Made by a program: the position numbers and the translations under genes. A model generated the notes under the pieces. That model had not been told where the DNA came from, ran no database searches, and saw only the letters and a program-made list of their open reading frames with translations. Shown here piece after piece: positions 1 through 12,295 of a stretch of DNA of 64,000 bases (the first letter of the stretch is position 1; each line of letters opens with the position of its first letter). The stretch covers positions 19,227,501-19,291,500 of the forward strand of contig NC_059346.1 of NCBI RefSeq assembly GCF_019703515.2, given 5' to 3'. The DNA is from Myxocyprinus asiaticus (lineage: Eukaryota > Chordata > Actinopteri > Cypriniformes > Catostomidae).

Positions 1-46
<46 letters not shown>
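1..46. repeat. (AC)n microsatellite
   Basis: An uninterrupted AC dinucleotide run at the window edge, downstream of the OSBP2 stop codon. Its true length is cut off by the window. Confidence 0.97.
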
Positions 47-49
<3 letters not shown>

Positions 50-197
50 CTATGAGTTCCAAACAAATCAGGTTTTCACGACCTGTCTCCACTATATCTG
101 TGGTCATACAAGAATCAGTCCGCAGACCTTGATGAGTCCACGAAAAGGGATCATTCCCTTTTGTCTATTTTCAGAGTTAGTCAAGTGTTTTGTGTGT

Positions 198-340
198 TCA
201 GAAGATTTCAAGACACATCCTCCAGTCCTGTCTTTCTTTGGCCTCCCAGTAACCCCCCTTATAGACATACATAGTCTCTCCCGTCCTTTCATCTGTCCTT
301 TGGTGGAACCACAGTGGCTTGTAGCCCTCAAATTCCCGCC
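198..340 (-). CDS. osbp2: OSBP2 terminal coding exon (C-terminus and stop)
   Basis: This exon encodes the last 46 residues of the lipid-binding domain and ends with the stop codon at 198-200. The C-terminal motif YKGGYWEAKERQDWRMC, ending in EIF, matches the ORP4/OSBP C-terminus. The acceptor AG is at 341-342. The exon begins with two bases that complete a Gly codon started by the exon at 1287-1507, so the frame is continuous. Only 197 bp of possible 3' UTR remain in the window and no AATAAA signal is seen there. The correct frame differs from the longest open frame here, so the exon is easy to miss. Confidence 0.88.
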
Positions 341-626
341 CTGAAACACAAAATAACACTAAATCACAAAAAGAACACCCAATGGGAGTGTAAAGACTAT
401 TTCCTAAGACTAAACTATAGTGCTAAATTTGTGATTGATTATGAAGAATTTGAGCCATAAGAGCCAGAAAACATAATCATTAACTGACTGGCCTTTGTAT
501 TTTCATGCGTTTTATACCCAAGGTGTACCCAAAGTACACCCAAAGTTTTGATGCTTCTCAATGGTGGGTGGGCTTATGGTGGCTGTTTATGTCTGGACCG
601 TCTCTCTGAAATCTCTAACCCTTAAG

Positions 627-1240
627 CCTAAAGTATACTTCGGTTTAGACACGAACGCTTAGCATTTGTGTACGGTCGAACGCTAGCCTTTCAAAGTACT
701 TCACATGACTGTCGCGCATACACAGGCGGTTGCCGCATGTGCGCTATGACTGCTATGAGATACTGGACTATTTCTCTTCAGGAGTTTAGACCCATAAAAA
801 TGTCTTTATGTTCCTTCAGACTCAAGCTATACAAATGCAGGGATCTCCTGACATCCTCACATACGCACTCTTGACGTGTGTAACCGGTCCTGCTTGACCC
901 GCTCTGAGCGGGATTCGAACCAGTGTCTGGTGGAGAGTGAGGTTTACACACTGCATAGCTACCTACCAGCTGGCTACCGTTACAGGTGCACATCCACTGT
1001 TGTTGTTTCCACTTTTGTCTCCTATTGTTTACCGGTGATTACATCTTCTTCTAGCACTTTTTCATGAAAGCAATGGCTCAACTGTGAGTGTTGCCAGCTT
1101 TTTGAACCACTAATTAGTGTAGTTAGAAAAATCGGGCCGTATGTGCTCAGTGCTCGAGCACTCTGCTGATGACGAAATTTGCGTCAGGCGTCCTGTACAC
1201 AGACGTCTAGTGTTCGTATCTGAGCGAGTTATACTTTGGG
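627..1240. mobile_element. MITE-like repeat with imperfect terminal inverted repeats
   Basis: This repeat fills most of the last OSBP2 intron (341-1286). It starts with CCTAAAGTATAC and ends with GTTATACTTTGGG, an inverted match. It has no coding content. A tRNA-like module lies inside it at about 898-980. The superfamily is unclear and no clean target duplication could be identified. Confidence 0.55.
898..980 (-). ncRNA. tRNA-like module (SINE head or tRNA pseudogene)
   Basis: On the minus strand a box-A-like element (TAGCCAGCTGGTAG, at 963-976) is followed by a perfect box-B-type sequence GGTTCGAATCCC (910-921). Spacing is that of a pol III internal promoter. I could not fold a full tRNA cloverleaf by eye, so it is called tRNA-derived rather than a working tRNA. 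Confidence 0.5.
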
Positions 1241-1286
1241 CTAAAAAAAAACAAAGTTTGCGACGACTCCTTTGCCGTCTGCTCAC

Positions 1287-1507
1287 CTTCATCTATGGCC
1301 TCTGATGCTTCAGCCTCTCTCCTCCTCCTTGTGGCTCTTTGCTTCTCCTCTAGTCTCTGTTTCTCTGAGTTGGCTTCATCCCAACGTCCAGCTTCCATCA
1401 GCCGCTGGTCCGGCCTCAGCCTGCTGTCTGTCAAACACACACCTTCCTCTTCCTCATTCAGTGTCAGAGCCAGAGAGGAGAAACAGTACATATTCTCAGC
1501 ATTCTCA
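1287..1507 (-). CDS. osbp2: OSBP2 coding exon (ORD C-terminal lobe)
   Basis: The translation contains [18 protein letters not shown], then [20 protein letters not shown], then a basic KQRLEEKQR helix. This is the C-terminal part of the OSBP-related domain (ORD) and reads closer to OSBP2/ORP4 than to OSBP because of the LTLNEEEEG stretch. The acceptor AG is at 1508-1509 and the donor GTGAGC reads from 1286. Splice phases fit both neighbours: it starts by completing a Pro codon and leaves one base of a Gly codon. No frame defects are seen. Confidence 0.9.
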
Positions 1508-1604
1508 CTGAGAGAGATGGAGAGAAAAAGATAAAGACAGAGAAATGGAAGTGAAGGAATGGAAGGAATCAATGAGTGCTGTGGCATATGTCAGTAGCTC
1601 TTAC

Positions 1605-1789
1605 GGTAGCGGATATTTCTTCCACAGTAGTTTGGGCGACAGTGTCTGGTAGACAGTCTTCTGTTTGCCCTCAGAGCTGCTGCTTCCTCTGCTGCTCTGC
1701 ACGATCTTGGCACTCTCCATCTTATCGTCCCATGTACCTGATAGGATGTAGTGGGCCTGGCCATCACTGTCCATCACCACCCCAGTGAC
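1605..1789 (-). CDS. osbp2: OSBP2 coding exon (ORD)
   Basis: It encodes VTGVVMDSDGQAHYILSG, then TWDDKMESAKI, a Ser-rich linker, and GKQKTVYQTL followed by LLWKKYPLP. The KQKTVYQTLS..LLWKKYPLP stretch is characteristic of OSBP2 (ORP4). OSBP has a shorter, different linker here. The acceptor AG is at 1790-1791 and the donor GTAAGA starts at 1604. The exon ends after two bases of a Pro codon, in phase with the exon at 1287-1507. Confidence 0.92.
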
Positions 1790-2074
1790 CTTAGAGAGTG
1801 AGAACAATGAGAACAAGGATAACAAGCTCTGGGGTTGAACTACAAAAGCATGCAGAGACAGAGAAAAGGCAGAAAGATGGTTTAGGTGAAATAGCAACAT
1901 AATGAAATGTCATGAAAAACACTCATGCATAAGTAACTCTGCCATCAATCATAATTCAGGGTGGCAGTTTATGGCAAGACGGAGACAGAGAGACAAAGAG
2001 AGAATGAGATCATAGTGAGCCTTGCCACTCACAAAAATATTATTATTATTTTATTATTATTATTAATATAGTTA

Positions 2075-3592
2075 CAGTTGAAGTCAGAAGTTTACATACA
2101 CCTTAGCCAAATACATTTAAACTCAGTTTTTCACAATTACTGACATTTAATCGTGGAAAAAATTCCCTGTCTTAGGTCAGTTAGAATCACTATTTTAAAT
2201 GTCAGAATAATAGTAGGGAGAATGATTTATTTCAGATTTTATTTCTTTCATCACATTCCCAGTGGGTCAGAAGTTTACATACACTTTGTTAGTATTTGGT
2301 AGCATTGCCTTTAAATTGTTTAACTTGGGTCAAATGTTTTGGGTAGCCTTCCACAAGCTTCTCACAATAAGTTGCTGGAATTCTGGCCCATTCCTCCAGA
2401 CAGAACTGGTGTAACTGAGTCAGGTTTGTAGGCCTCATTGCTCGCACACGCTTTTTCAGTTTTGCCCACAAATTTTCTATCGGATTGAGGTCAGGGCTTT
2501 GTGATGGCCACTCCAATACCTTGACTTTGTTGTCCTTAAGCCATTTTGCCACAACTTTGGAGGTATGCTTGGGGTCATTGTCCATTTGGAAGACCCACGA
2601 TGCCATCTTCCTCATGATGCCATCTATTTTGTGAAGTGCAACAGTCCCTCCTGCAGCAAAGCACCCCCACAACATGAGATGGTGTTCTTCAGCTTGCAAG
2701 CCTCACCCATTTTCCACAAAACATAACAATGGTCATTTTGGCCAAACTGTAAAATTTTGTTTCATCAGACCAGAGGACATTTCTCCAAAAAGTAAGATCT
2801 TTGTCCCCATGTGGACTTGCAAACTGTATTCTGGCTTTTTTATGGCAGTTTTGGAGCAGTGGCTTCTTCCTTTCTGAGCAGCCTTTCAGGTTATGTCGAC
2901 TTGTTTTGTATGTTGGATATAGATACTTGTCTACCGGTTTCCTCCAGCATCTTCACAAGGTCCTTTGCTGTTGTTCTGGGATTGATTTGCACTTTTCGCA
3001 CTAAACAATGTTCATCTTTAGGAGACAGAATGTGTCTCATTCCTGAGCGGTATGACGGCTGCTTGGTCCCATGGTGTTTATACTTGCGTACTATTGTTTG
3101 TACAGATGAATGTGGTATCTTCAAGCATTTGGAAATTGCTCCCAAGGATGAACCAGACTTGTGGAGGTCCACAATATTTTTTCTGGGGTTGATTTTCCCA
3201 TGATGTCAAGCAAAGAGGCACTGAGTTTGAAGGTAGGCCTTAAAATACATCCACAGGTACACCTCCAATTCAGTACACCTCCTATCAGAAGCTAATTGGC
3301 TAATTGTCTAAAGGCTTGACATCATTTTCTGGAATTTTCCAAGCTGCTAAAAAGCATAGTTAACTTAGTGTATGTAAACTTCTGACCCACTGGAATTGTG
3401 ATATAGTCAATTAAAAATGAACAAAAATCTGTCTGTAAACTATTGTTGGAAAAATTACTTGTGTCATGCACCAAGCAGATGTCCTAAACGACTTGCCAAA
3501 ACTATAGTTTGCTAATATGAAATCTGTGGAGTGGTTAAAAATGAGTTTTAATGATTTCAACCTAAGTGTATGTAAACTTCTGACATCAACTG
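2075..3592 (-). mobile_element. Sleeping Beauty-like Tc1 transposon, defective
   Basis: A 1.5 kb element flanked by TA dinucleotides (2073-2074 and 3593-3594). The outer ends read CAGTTGAAGTCAGAAG and its inverted counterpart. Inner direct repeats containing GTCAGAAGTTTACATACAC lie about 180-190 bp inside each end (near 2267 and 3367). This is the IR/DR arrangement of the Sleeping Beauty-type branch of Tc1 elements. The transposase is on the minus strand and broken. Confidence 0.92.
2289..3172 (-). pseudogene. Tc1 transposase pseudogene (SB-like)
   Basis: Two open pieces remain. The N-terminal piece (2891-3172) has the paired-type helix-turn-helix (LGAISKCLKIPHSSVQTIVR). The C-terminal piece (2289-2699) has the second catalytic Asp in MDNDPKHTSK and the catalytic Glu in PIENLWAKLK, and ends at a natural-looking stop. 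The middle (about 2700-2890), where the first Asp should lie, contains stops. A non-functional copy. Confidence 0.9.
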
Positions 3593-3904
3593 TATATTAT
3601 AATAGTTACATTTTATATTAATAGTTATATACCGTATGTAATATAATATAATCTTATTTTTTTATTCTTTTTATTTTATTATTTAACTTTTATTTCAGTT
3701 AAATAATTACACTAAACTTCATTTAAATATTATTATTGGCACTATTCACATTGTATGCAGTTAACCAGCAAATGCTTTGGTGATACAAAATGTACAGTTG
3801 TTTATTGTGCCAACAAAGCACATAAAATTGCAATTAAGAGAAAGTGAGAATGAGATGATGAAGACAGAGAGGGAGCGGGGAGACAGTATTAGTCAAAAAC
3901 ATAC

Positions 3905-4000
3905 CTTTCGTGGGACTTCCCTTGAGAAGTAACTGTAGGGAGAGAACTTAAGCTGACAGGTCTCTTTGGTACTGTGGTTGACTATATCAATATCTCCTGA
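3905..4000 (-). CDS. osbp2: OSBP2 coding exon (ORD beta-barrel)
   Basis: This 96-nt exon codes for SGDIDIVNHSTKETCQLKF and then PYSYFSREVPRK, part of the ORD beta-barrel that encloses the sterol or PI4P. Both ends are in phase 0. The acceptor AG is at 4001-4002 and the donor GTATGT starts at 3904. The exon was recognised by family sequence and splice sites, because it is short and its open frame does not start with ATG. Confidence 0.9.
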
Positions 4001-4143
4001 CTGAAAGACAAAAGTGTGAAGGAATACACTTGAGATGACAAGAGAGAGACAAAACTTATTATTAAATGCTAGATTTTACAGAAAATGATAACAGGCATTT
4101 TGAAATATATAACTGTAACCTAAATCTAGATCAAAAGTATTAC

Positions 4144-4247
4144 CTGATCAATCCACAGTTTGCCCACAATGATGTTGTGTACAGTGGAGGTGACTTTACG
4201 CCACACATAGTGGTTTCCACTCGCATGAAACTGCAGGTGGATTGCAC
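4144..4247 (-). CDS. osbp2: OSBP2 coding exon (ORD)
   Basis: It encodes AIHLQFHASGNHYVWRK and STVHNIIVGKLWIDQ, a conserved stretch of the OSBP-related domain. AIHL..ASGNHYVWRK favours OSBP2 over OSBP. It begins with two bases completing the Gly of MPLG from the exon at 4483-4603, and ends in phase 0 at a GTAATA donor. No frame defects are seen. Confidence 0.92.
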
Positions 4248-4482
4248 CTAGTTATAGAGAGAGAACATCAGTGAAATTGCTGTTCCAATTGAGAGTGCAT
4301 TTACTTAGCTAGAGTTTGGGGACATCCACAATTGGAATAGTTTTTTTTGTTTATTTTTTTTTATTAGAAAAATCCAACAACAGAAAAAAACAACAGTAGT
4401 CTATGGTATGTCCTAATTTAGGTAGCTAAGTAAAACTGTGTGTGAAATGAGAAATAGGAAAGAATAAGGAGCTGAGGCTCAC

Positions 4483-4603
4483 CCAGAGGCATAATGGAGA
4501 GGTATTTGCCACGGAACTTGCTAGCGATGGTGATCTCCTGCCACAGGGTCCAACCTCGCTGTGACATCACATGATGAGCAGCCGCTGGCGGATGATGACT
4601 GAC
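4483..4603 (-). CDS. osbp2: OSBP2 coding exon with SHHPP signature
   Basis: It starts with VSHHPPAAAHH, the second part of the ORP signature EQVSHHPP, and continues to GWTLWQEITIASKFRGKYLS and IMPLG. The signature His pair (codons near 4592-4597) contacts the PI4P head group in ORPs. The acceptor AG is at 4604-4605 and the donor GTGAGC starts at 4482. Together with the end of the exon at 9105-9350 it restores the full signature, with about 4.5 kb of intron between the two halves. Confidence 0.93.
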
Positions 4604-4945
4604 CTGAGACATACAACAGACTGCCAATCAATATCAAACACCCCACTAGGGGGCGCTGCTTCATTATTATAACCAAGGAGCTCTAAAATAGTAACCATCA
4701 CAAATGGGCATTAATTTATTTTCTAGTTCTGATTCTGGAATTCTCACAGTCACCTTCAACCATCATTACCCTCAAAACAACAAACCCTATACTCTGCATG
4801 AGAAGCATCTCCAATGATGGTTAAAGGTGACTGCACTAAAATTTTGTACTGCAGCTCTGCTAAAATGGCTGGCTGCTTTACGTTAAATTGCTTGCATTTT
4901 TCCACACTTATCAGTTGCTTTAGACAAAGGTCTAGATTCATTAAA

Positions 4946-4976
4946 AAATAATAATAATAATAATAATAATTATACA

Positions 4977-5045
<69 letters not shown>
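4946..5045. repeat. (AAT)n followed by (AT)n microsatellite
   Basis: An AAT run at 4946-4970 and a long uninterrupted AT run at about 4980-5044, directly beside the MITE at 5056. Such AT runs are favoured TA targets for Tc1 elements. Confidence 0.95.
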
Positions 5046-5051
<6 letters not shown>

Positions 5052-5055
5052 CATA

Positions 5056-5437
5056 CACTACTGGTCAAAAGTTTTGAAACACTCATTCTTTATTATAATT
5101 CATAACTCATAACTTTATTATAATTATTATTATTATTATTATTTTTTCAAATAGTAAAGTCATCAACTATGGAATAACATAAATGGAACTATGGGAATTA
5201 TGTTGTGACTAAACAAAATCCAAAATAAATCAAAACTGTGTTATATTTTAGCATCTTCAAAGTAGTCATCCTTTGCCTAGAATTTGCAAACATGTACTCT
5301 TGACATTTTCTCAACCAAATTCTTGAGGTATCACCCTGGGATGCTTTTTAAACAGTATTGAAGGAGTTCCCATCTATGTTGGGCACTTATTGGCTGCTTT
5401 TCTTTATTATTTGGGCCAAGTCATCAATTTAAAAATG

Positions 5438-5468
<31 letters not shown>

Positions 5469-5631
5469 AAAATTTTAGTTTTATAATTAAATAAATTAAT
5501 ATGGTGGCATAATTATATTTTTGTTTACAAAACTCATTTCAAACATTTAAGCATACGCCTTCAGATCAAAAGATTTTTAAGATCATGAGAAACATTTCAG
5601 TCAAGTGTTTCAAAACTTTTGACCAGTAGTG
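5056..5631. mobile_element. Non-autonomous Tc1-type MITE
   Basis: A 576 bp element flanked by TA (5054-5055 and 5632-5633), with terminal inverted repeats CACTACTGGTCAAAAGTTTT and its complement at 5604-5631. There is no transposase, only AT-rich filler with a 27-nt poly-T tract (about 5438-5464). TA target and TIR style place it with Tc1/mariner deletion derivatives. Confidence 0.85.
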
Positions 5632-5639
5632 TATCTATA

Positions 5640-7227
<1,588 letters not shown>

Positions 7228-9104
7228 TATATCTCAATGGACTATCCGGATAAAATAAAGGTTTAAAAAAATTAGAAAGCGTTGTCCAAACAAATAAATG
7301 TCATGCCAATATAATGTTTTGTGATCGAGGGATCACTTTGAAAATGTTTCAAAACAGAAAAGCTGTCAAAACAAGCCAGTATTGTTTAATGATCCTACGA
7401 AATCACTCAACGAACATATTTCTTTCCTGTGTTGATGAATTTGCTATTGAAATATGAAGTTTGGATGGAATTAGAAGGAATTGTCCCTTTTATTTTTAAA
7501 GATGTATTGTGTAACGTTTTTCAGTGTTAAAATACAGTATGTTCTCCTATCCCAGCTATTATGCAGAGACATTGGTAAGCCATTTGTAGGTTAATTTCCA
7601 CAAAAAATGTACGCTATAAAATTGCTTTGTTTGTTTTAACCCTCCTATTGCATGCATACACCTTTTGCATTCGCGGGTCGATTTTGACCGGGTGGAATTC
7701 AAGGTAATAAATCATTCATAACCCAATGGTTTTCATCTAAAACTAAATTGTAAGTCATCAATAGTCATTAACTGTTCATACATGTAAAATGATTGATATG
7801 TTAACTGACAAAAATAAAAGTTATTAATTAATATGCCGCTTTTTTCAGAAATAATAAAATGTATAAATTCTTTGACATTTCAAAATATACATTAACTACA
7901 GCAAAACCAGTGTGAAGACATTTTTTTTCATCAACATTTCTGTAAAATATTATATAAATATAACATAAAATACAATTTATATTAACATCTAATATGATAA
8001 TTACTAGTAATTTGAATGAATTTCCTATTACTCATAACTGCTCAATACAACTTGGTGGTCAAAAGTTATGAAAACAACGTATTCTTTTTCAACTAAACAT
8101 CATCAAAACAACTGTACAACTCAACAACATAAATACTTCTTTACTATGATTTTAAGCAAAGTCTGTTCTATTTACTCGCATGAACTGCCGAATGTTGATG
8201 CGTGAGTATGCTGCAAGCTGGTTCAGCATCAGATGGCTGCAGCGTAAAATGTGGACAATTTCCTCTTTCAAGCCCTATTTAGACTAATGTGTGCATAAAC
8301 ATTTTCTCTCGCCACACCCCATTAGACAGTAGTACCTTTGATTTAGTTTATTTGTTATGTTTGTTAAAACTGTCATGTCTGTTTTGTATAGAAATGTGTG
8401 TGTGACTGTATGTGTGTGTGCATGCTTGTAAACAAGATGCAGTCCCAGTGAGAGACTAAAATGTATGGGGGTAAGGGGAAAGAGGCTAAATGTAAGTGAA
8501 GTGTTTATAAGAAAAAATCTAATTAATAGATGTAAAAAAATAAAATAAAAAAAATCTACATAATATCATATGTAAAGCCACAATTGATGCCCAGGTCAAA
8601 TTTGATGCAAAAGATGTAAAAACAATTTTTTAAATGGATATATCTCTTAAACAATTTTATTACAAAATCTAAAAAAAAAAAACATCACAGCAATGAACCA
8701 TGATCTGCTACTTGCTAGTAAGTTTCAGGTGGTATTAGGATAAGGGTCATTTTCCTTGTAGGGAGCATTTGATTGAACAAAAATCTGCTTAGTAGAAGAT
8801 CAATATTTTTCATCAATTCTTTGGTCCGTTTTCCTAAAAGAGAAAAACTGTACATTTTAAATATGTATATCTGCTAATGGTTACCTTTTGTCAACTTTTA
8901 GAAGTAAACCTAGGTATAGATGGACTAAGAGCTTACAGACATAGACAAAAAGCCACAAAATTCCAATTTTGATTTCATGGGTCTTTAAATATCTAAATAG
9001 CAGAGCAGGTCTATGGAGATTTTCTAATGGCAATGCTCACTACTGTATAGTCGGGAAGATTCAATTAGCATTCTGAGATCCTTTAGAGCCCATTGTACTC
9101 TGAC

Positions 9105-9350
9105 CTGTTCACAGATGGAACGGTAGCCGAATTCTTCCAGGCGGTCCAGTTCATATGTCTCTCCCAGGAGAGGGTTGAAGGGCTTGGCCGTCCGGTGCAC
9201 TGTGGTGGAATAGGATGAGACAGAGAAGGCTGCAACCAGACACATCTGCTCCAGAGAGTTCTCACAGCGCGCTGCCTTATCCAGCAACTCATGGTACTCC
9301 AAATCCTCTGTCAAACGTTGCAGCATGGACAGGGGCTCATTAAAGTTCAC
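9105..9350 (-). CDS. osbp2: OSBP2 coding exon (ORD core)
   Basis: Eighty-two codons in phase 0 encode VNFNEPLSMLQRLTEDLEY, the ORD lid and core, then VAAFSVSSYSTTVHRTAKPF and NPLLGETYELDR, ending at ICEQ. This is the most conserved segment of the ORD. The acceptor AG is at 9351-9352. The donor is GTCAGA, weaker than the usual GTRAGT, and was chosen because the next exon starts with GTC AGT (Val-Ser) and completes EQVSHHPP. Confidence 0.94.
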
Positions 9351-9795
9351 CTTGAGACAAAGAGTGGGAGAGAAAGTTACCATGGTTGCATCCTAATTCA
9401 CATACTGAAAGTATGTAGTCACAGGTGATGGTAAAGTTGGTAAAGTACATACTTTTTGAGTATTTAGAAAGACAGTCTTAATACCACAGACCCCTTATAC
9501 TGTTTGAGTTGGCATGACAGTGTTAGCATTTAGCTAAATGTAATACCTAATTCTTTATCATTTTTAGGGTTTACAGAAAAAAAAGTGGTGTGGTGATCTT
9601 TGGCAGACTTTGCATCTTTAGCAAACAAATTTCAACAAAGCCTAATATTGGGATGCACTAATTCTAATTTTCACATCCTATTTAGAACCATTTTCTACAC
9701 ATGTGATGTTGCTGATATTATAAAATAAATGCTTATGAGATGAATGCACATACGACAACGTCCCTCATTCAGAAAGGTGTATATGTGTGACTCAC
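9351..9795. other. OSBP2 intron, no further feature
   Basis: AT-rich sequence between two ORD exons. No repeat or gene recognised. Confidence 0.6.
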
Positions 9796-9945
9796 AGGCA
9801 TTGGGATCTTAGAGAGCTCTTTGCCAATGCAATTCTTCATGATGCTCCACAGATTGAGTGAATAGTTGGGTTTCTCTGGGATTTGTGTCCGCCTACTGTG
9901 AGGCTGCAGCTCTTTCCCTGAAAAATCATTACTGCTCATAGAACA
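9796..9945 (-). CDS. osbp2: OSBP2 coding exon (start of ORD)
   Basis: Fifty codons in phase 0. A variable N-terminal part (CSMSSNDFSGKELQPHSRR) leads into IPEKPNYSLNLWSIMKNCIG and KELSKIPMP, the start of the lipid-binding domain. Acceptor TTTTTCAG is at 9946 and above; donor GTGAGT starts at 9795. The exon joins in phase with VNFNEPLSM of the next exon. Confidence 0.92.
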
Positions 9946-11038
9946 CTGAAAAAGACAGAGAGAGGGAGGGACATGAGGGTTTGTAGTAAAATACATCTGA
10001 ATCTTGTCATGTGTTTGTGCTGAGAGATGACGTGTGAATGGGCCTGACAGCCCTTGAGGAGCATAATATAAACACTGACAGCTGTCTCAAAAAGCGAGTC
10101 ACCAAAAGGAGCAAAGAGAAGATATCAGTTAATTAAGAGTCAGTTAATTGAGACAAATACAACAAATGAGATCCCAGGAAGAACAGAGACAGCCTGAGGA
10201 GACAGTCATGCTGAATCTTATGTGTCTCTACTCGAATATTGCAAATTCATTTTCATTTCTGCATTTGCCTGCCGTGAGCAGCGCTGAATTACACTGTTCT
10301 GTCAGAATCTCTTGCCATATTTTGCAGTTACAATTAAGTCCACTATGGGCGCTGTGGATACACGTGTTGCGGTGTTGGATGAGAAAAGAAGAAGATATAA
10401 TGGCGTCTGTGTTTCACGCAAAGAAATGTATGGCAATAGTTGTAATATTTTGATTCCTATAGAATTATACTTTATTGGTATTCGGTTCTTGTTGGAGTCA
10501 TGCAACCCTATGGATGAGGATCTGCTTTTATGATGGAAAAAATGCATAGTGGTATGTGAAGCTCATAAGACCAGTATGTGTGTATGTGCTGAACACAGAC
10601 AGAGTGCATTCTGTAAAAAGACAAATTTCACCACTTGTTTTTCTGAATGATAACACGTGAAATGATAAAAATGTGATAGCCTTTATGTAAACCCAAGAGT
10701 TTATATATGTGCATTACCCTAATGCCGTCAGTATTGGTTCCCTTTGTACAGTAAGCTCCGGGTGAGTGCAAATGTTTTTTTTTTTTACAGTTTTTATTTA
10801 TATTTTTTATTCCATTATTATTAATGCATAATTTTATTCCTTTAGCAAACTCTTGATTAACAAATGAGTAGGTGGTCCTTCACAGTGGTGGTCGCATGCG
10901 ATTTTGACTACCTTAAAATGTGGTTGGAGTGATCGGATCTCAAAAAATTTTGGACCTTGTTTACACCTGTATTTAACACTGTCCACTTGTGACTGGATCA
11001 GCCGAGACCAGGCGTAAACAGGGCCTAAGAGAACTCAC
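9946..11038. other. OSBP2 intron, no clear feature
   Basis: An open frame of 101 codons on the plus strand (10148-10453) has no recognisable similarity and is probably chance. A poly-T tract lies at about 10777-10787. Confidence 0.55.
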
Positions 11039-11093
11039 ATTGTCCTCTTGGTTCCAGTCGTTGGGGTGCCCTCCGCTAGCACCACTGAGATTA
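11039..11093 (-). CDS. osbp2: OSBP2 small variable exon (55 nt)
   Basis: A short exon encoding NLSGASGGHPNDWNQEDN, in the linker between the FFAT motif and the ORD. The donor is GTGAGT at 11038. Two overlapping acceptors, AG-AG at 11094-11097, are present. Only the exon-proximal AG keeps the reading frame: the previous exon leaves AG and this exon supplies T, giving Ser. The linker is variable in the family, so the assignment rests on splice sites and phase more than on homology. Confidence 0.72.
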
Positions 11094-12039
11094 CTCTGAG
11101 AATGCCTGCACAAACAAGAAAAAGAGAGAGATGCATAAAGTGTGGTGTAGAAAAATAAGCAGAACAGAGGTGTGAAGATGTGCCTGATCAAAGGAATGGA
11201 GATATCGGGAGCTGCTAATGAAGCGTGCAATAAACCATTAAACAAGAGTCTCTTACAAAGAACATTCTGAGATGACAGGAACACACATCACTGCAGGAGT
11301 GTACAAAGTGTGAAATGACAGCTAAGAGGGCACAATTTATTACCCAATCTTTTTTATCTTATCACTTAAAATTCAGACTGCAAAATCACAATTCAGGTAA
11401 ATTTAAATTTATTTTGCATTGGCAATGTGCATTTAGTGAATAGCAGTGCAGCCCCGCTGAAAACATTAAAATACTCATTGCTTCAAAATTATAGCCAAAA
11501 GACGTAAACAACATGCATGCTAACATGATTTTAGTGTGATAAAATTGCTTACTAACCTTGTTTATGTATAGTATAGTAATTTTACAACTTCATTGCCATT
11601 TCAATGTAACGCCGTAAACCCTAAAACCCCTAAAAATGATGATTTAAACAACTTTACAGCACAAGTTTTAACAGAATAATTAATGTTAGTGCTTTTATAA
11701 AATTATAAGCTTCAAATTTCTGCCTTTAAACTCTCCAAATATTAGCCCCATTAACTTCAATTATTTTTCAATTTTAACCTCAGTTTTTACTTTTTTTTTT
11801 TTAAGAAAAGGAGGGACGAGTTGAACTGATTTTTTGTGGTTATAATCATTATGCCACAAATGGTGACTATTGAGCTGAACTTGTATTGAACCTGGAAAAA
11901 TCCTTTAAGATGCATGGTGGGGACATACTGGAGACAAATGTTATCATCCCATGTTTAAAACAACTTTGCTGATAAATACAAGCCCTAAAAGAGCAGGTAT
12001 AAAGAGTAAACAGTCAGTAAATATGAGTATGAGGCTGAC
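11094..12039. other. OSBP2 intron with a dispersed repeat
   Basis: Contains the inverted copy (11468-11908) of the repeat also seen at 47787-48235. The rest is AT-rich with nothing recognised. Confidence 0.6.
11468..11908 (-). repeat. Dispersed cyprinid-type repeat, minus copy
   Basis: This stretch is the reverse complement of 47787-48235 with substitutions and small gaps. Shared landmarks include GATAAAATTGCTTACTAACC, a TAAACCCTAAAACCC stretch and the end GTATTGAACC. There is no coding capacity. It is probably a non-autonomous element, of unknown superfamily. Confidence 0.7.
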
Positions 12040-12163
12040 CTGTGTTGAGAGGGGTCTGTGGCAGTCACTGTTATAAAGGCAGGTGAGTCCTCCATGGCAT
12101 CAAAATACTCTGTATCCTCATCTTCATCACTCGCTTCCTCTTTCCGGGGCCTTTCACTCACTC
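12040..12163 (-). CDS. osbp2: OSBP2 coding exon with FFAT motif
   Basis: It encodes an acidic stretch SDEDEDTEYFDAMEDS followed by PAFITVTATDPSQH. EYFDAME at 12090-12110 fits the FFAT consensus EFFDAxE, with an acidic flank upstream, the motif that binds VAP proteins on the ER. Acceptor GTAG is at 12164-12167 and the donor GTCAGC starts at 12039. Phase 1 entry completes the Gly left by the exon at 12296-12494. Confidence 0.9.
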
Positions 12164-12295
12164 CTACATACACACAGACAAACACAACAAATCAAGAATG
12201 AGCACAACACAGCTCTAAACACCAGTCATGGTAGTGCACCATGCTATGGTCTGTACAGTAATTGTCATATGGGTCGCCCAGCTCCAGTGTCTCAC

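Larger units (their letters stand above)
1790..3904. other. OSBP2 intron, mostly a Tc1 element
   Basis: Outside the Tc1 element at 2075-3592 this intron holds an AT-rich TTA-type simple repeat (about 2036-2072) and unremarkable AT-rich sequence (3595-3840). No other feature is seen. Confidence 0.7.

Noticed and set aside
129..349. Overlapping open frames on both strands at the window start
   Set aside because: The true signal is the OSBP2 last exon in a different minus-strand frame (198-340). The other frames are chance.
1272..1534. Plus-strand Ser/Leu-rich open frames of about 79 codons
   Set aside because: They are the antisense of the OSBP2 exon at 1287-1507.
7638..7700. piggyBac-type element beginning at TTAACCCTCCT
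   Set aside because: One end only. No inverted partner or second TTAA could be identified downstream.
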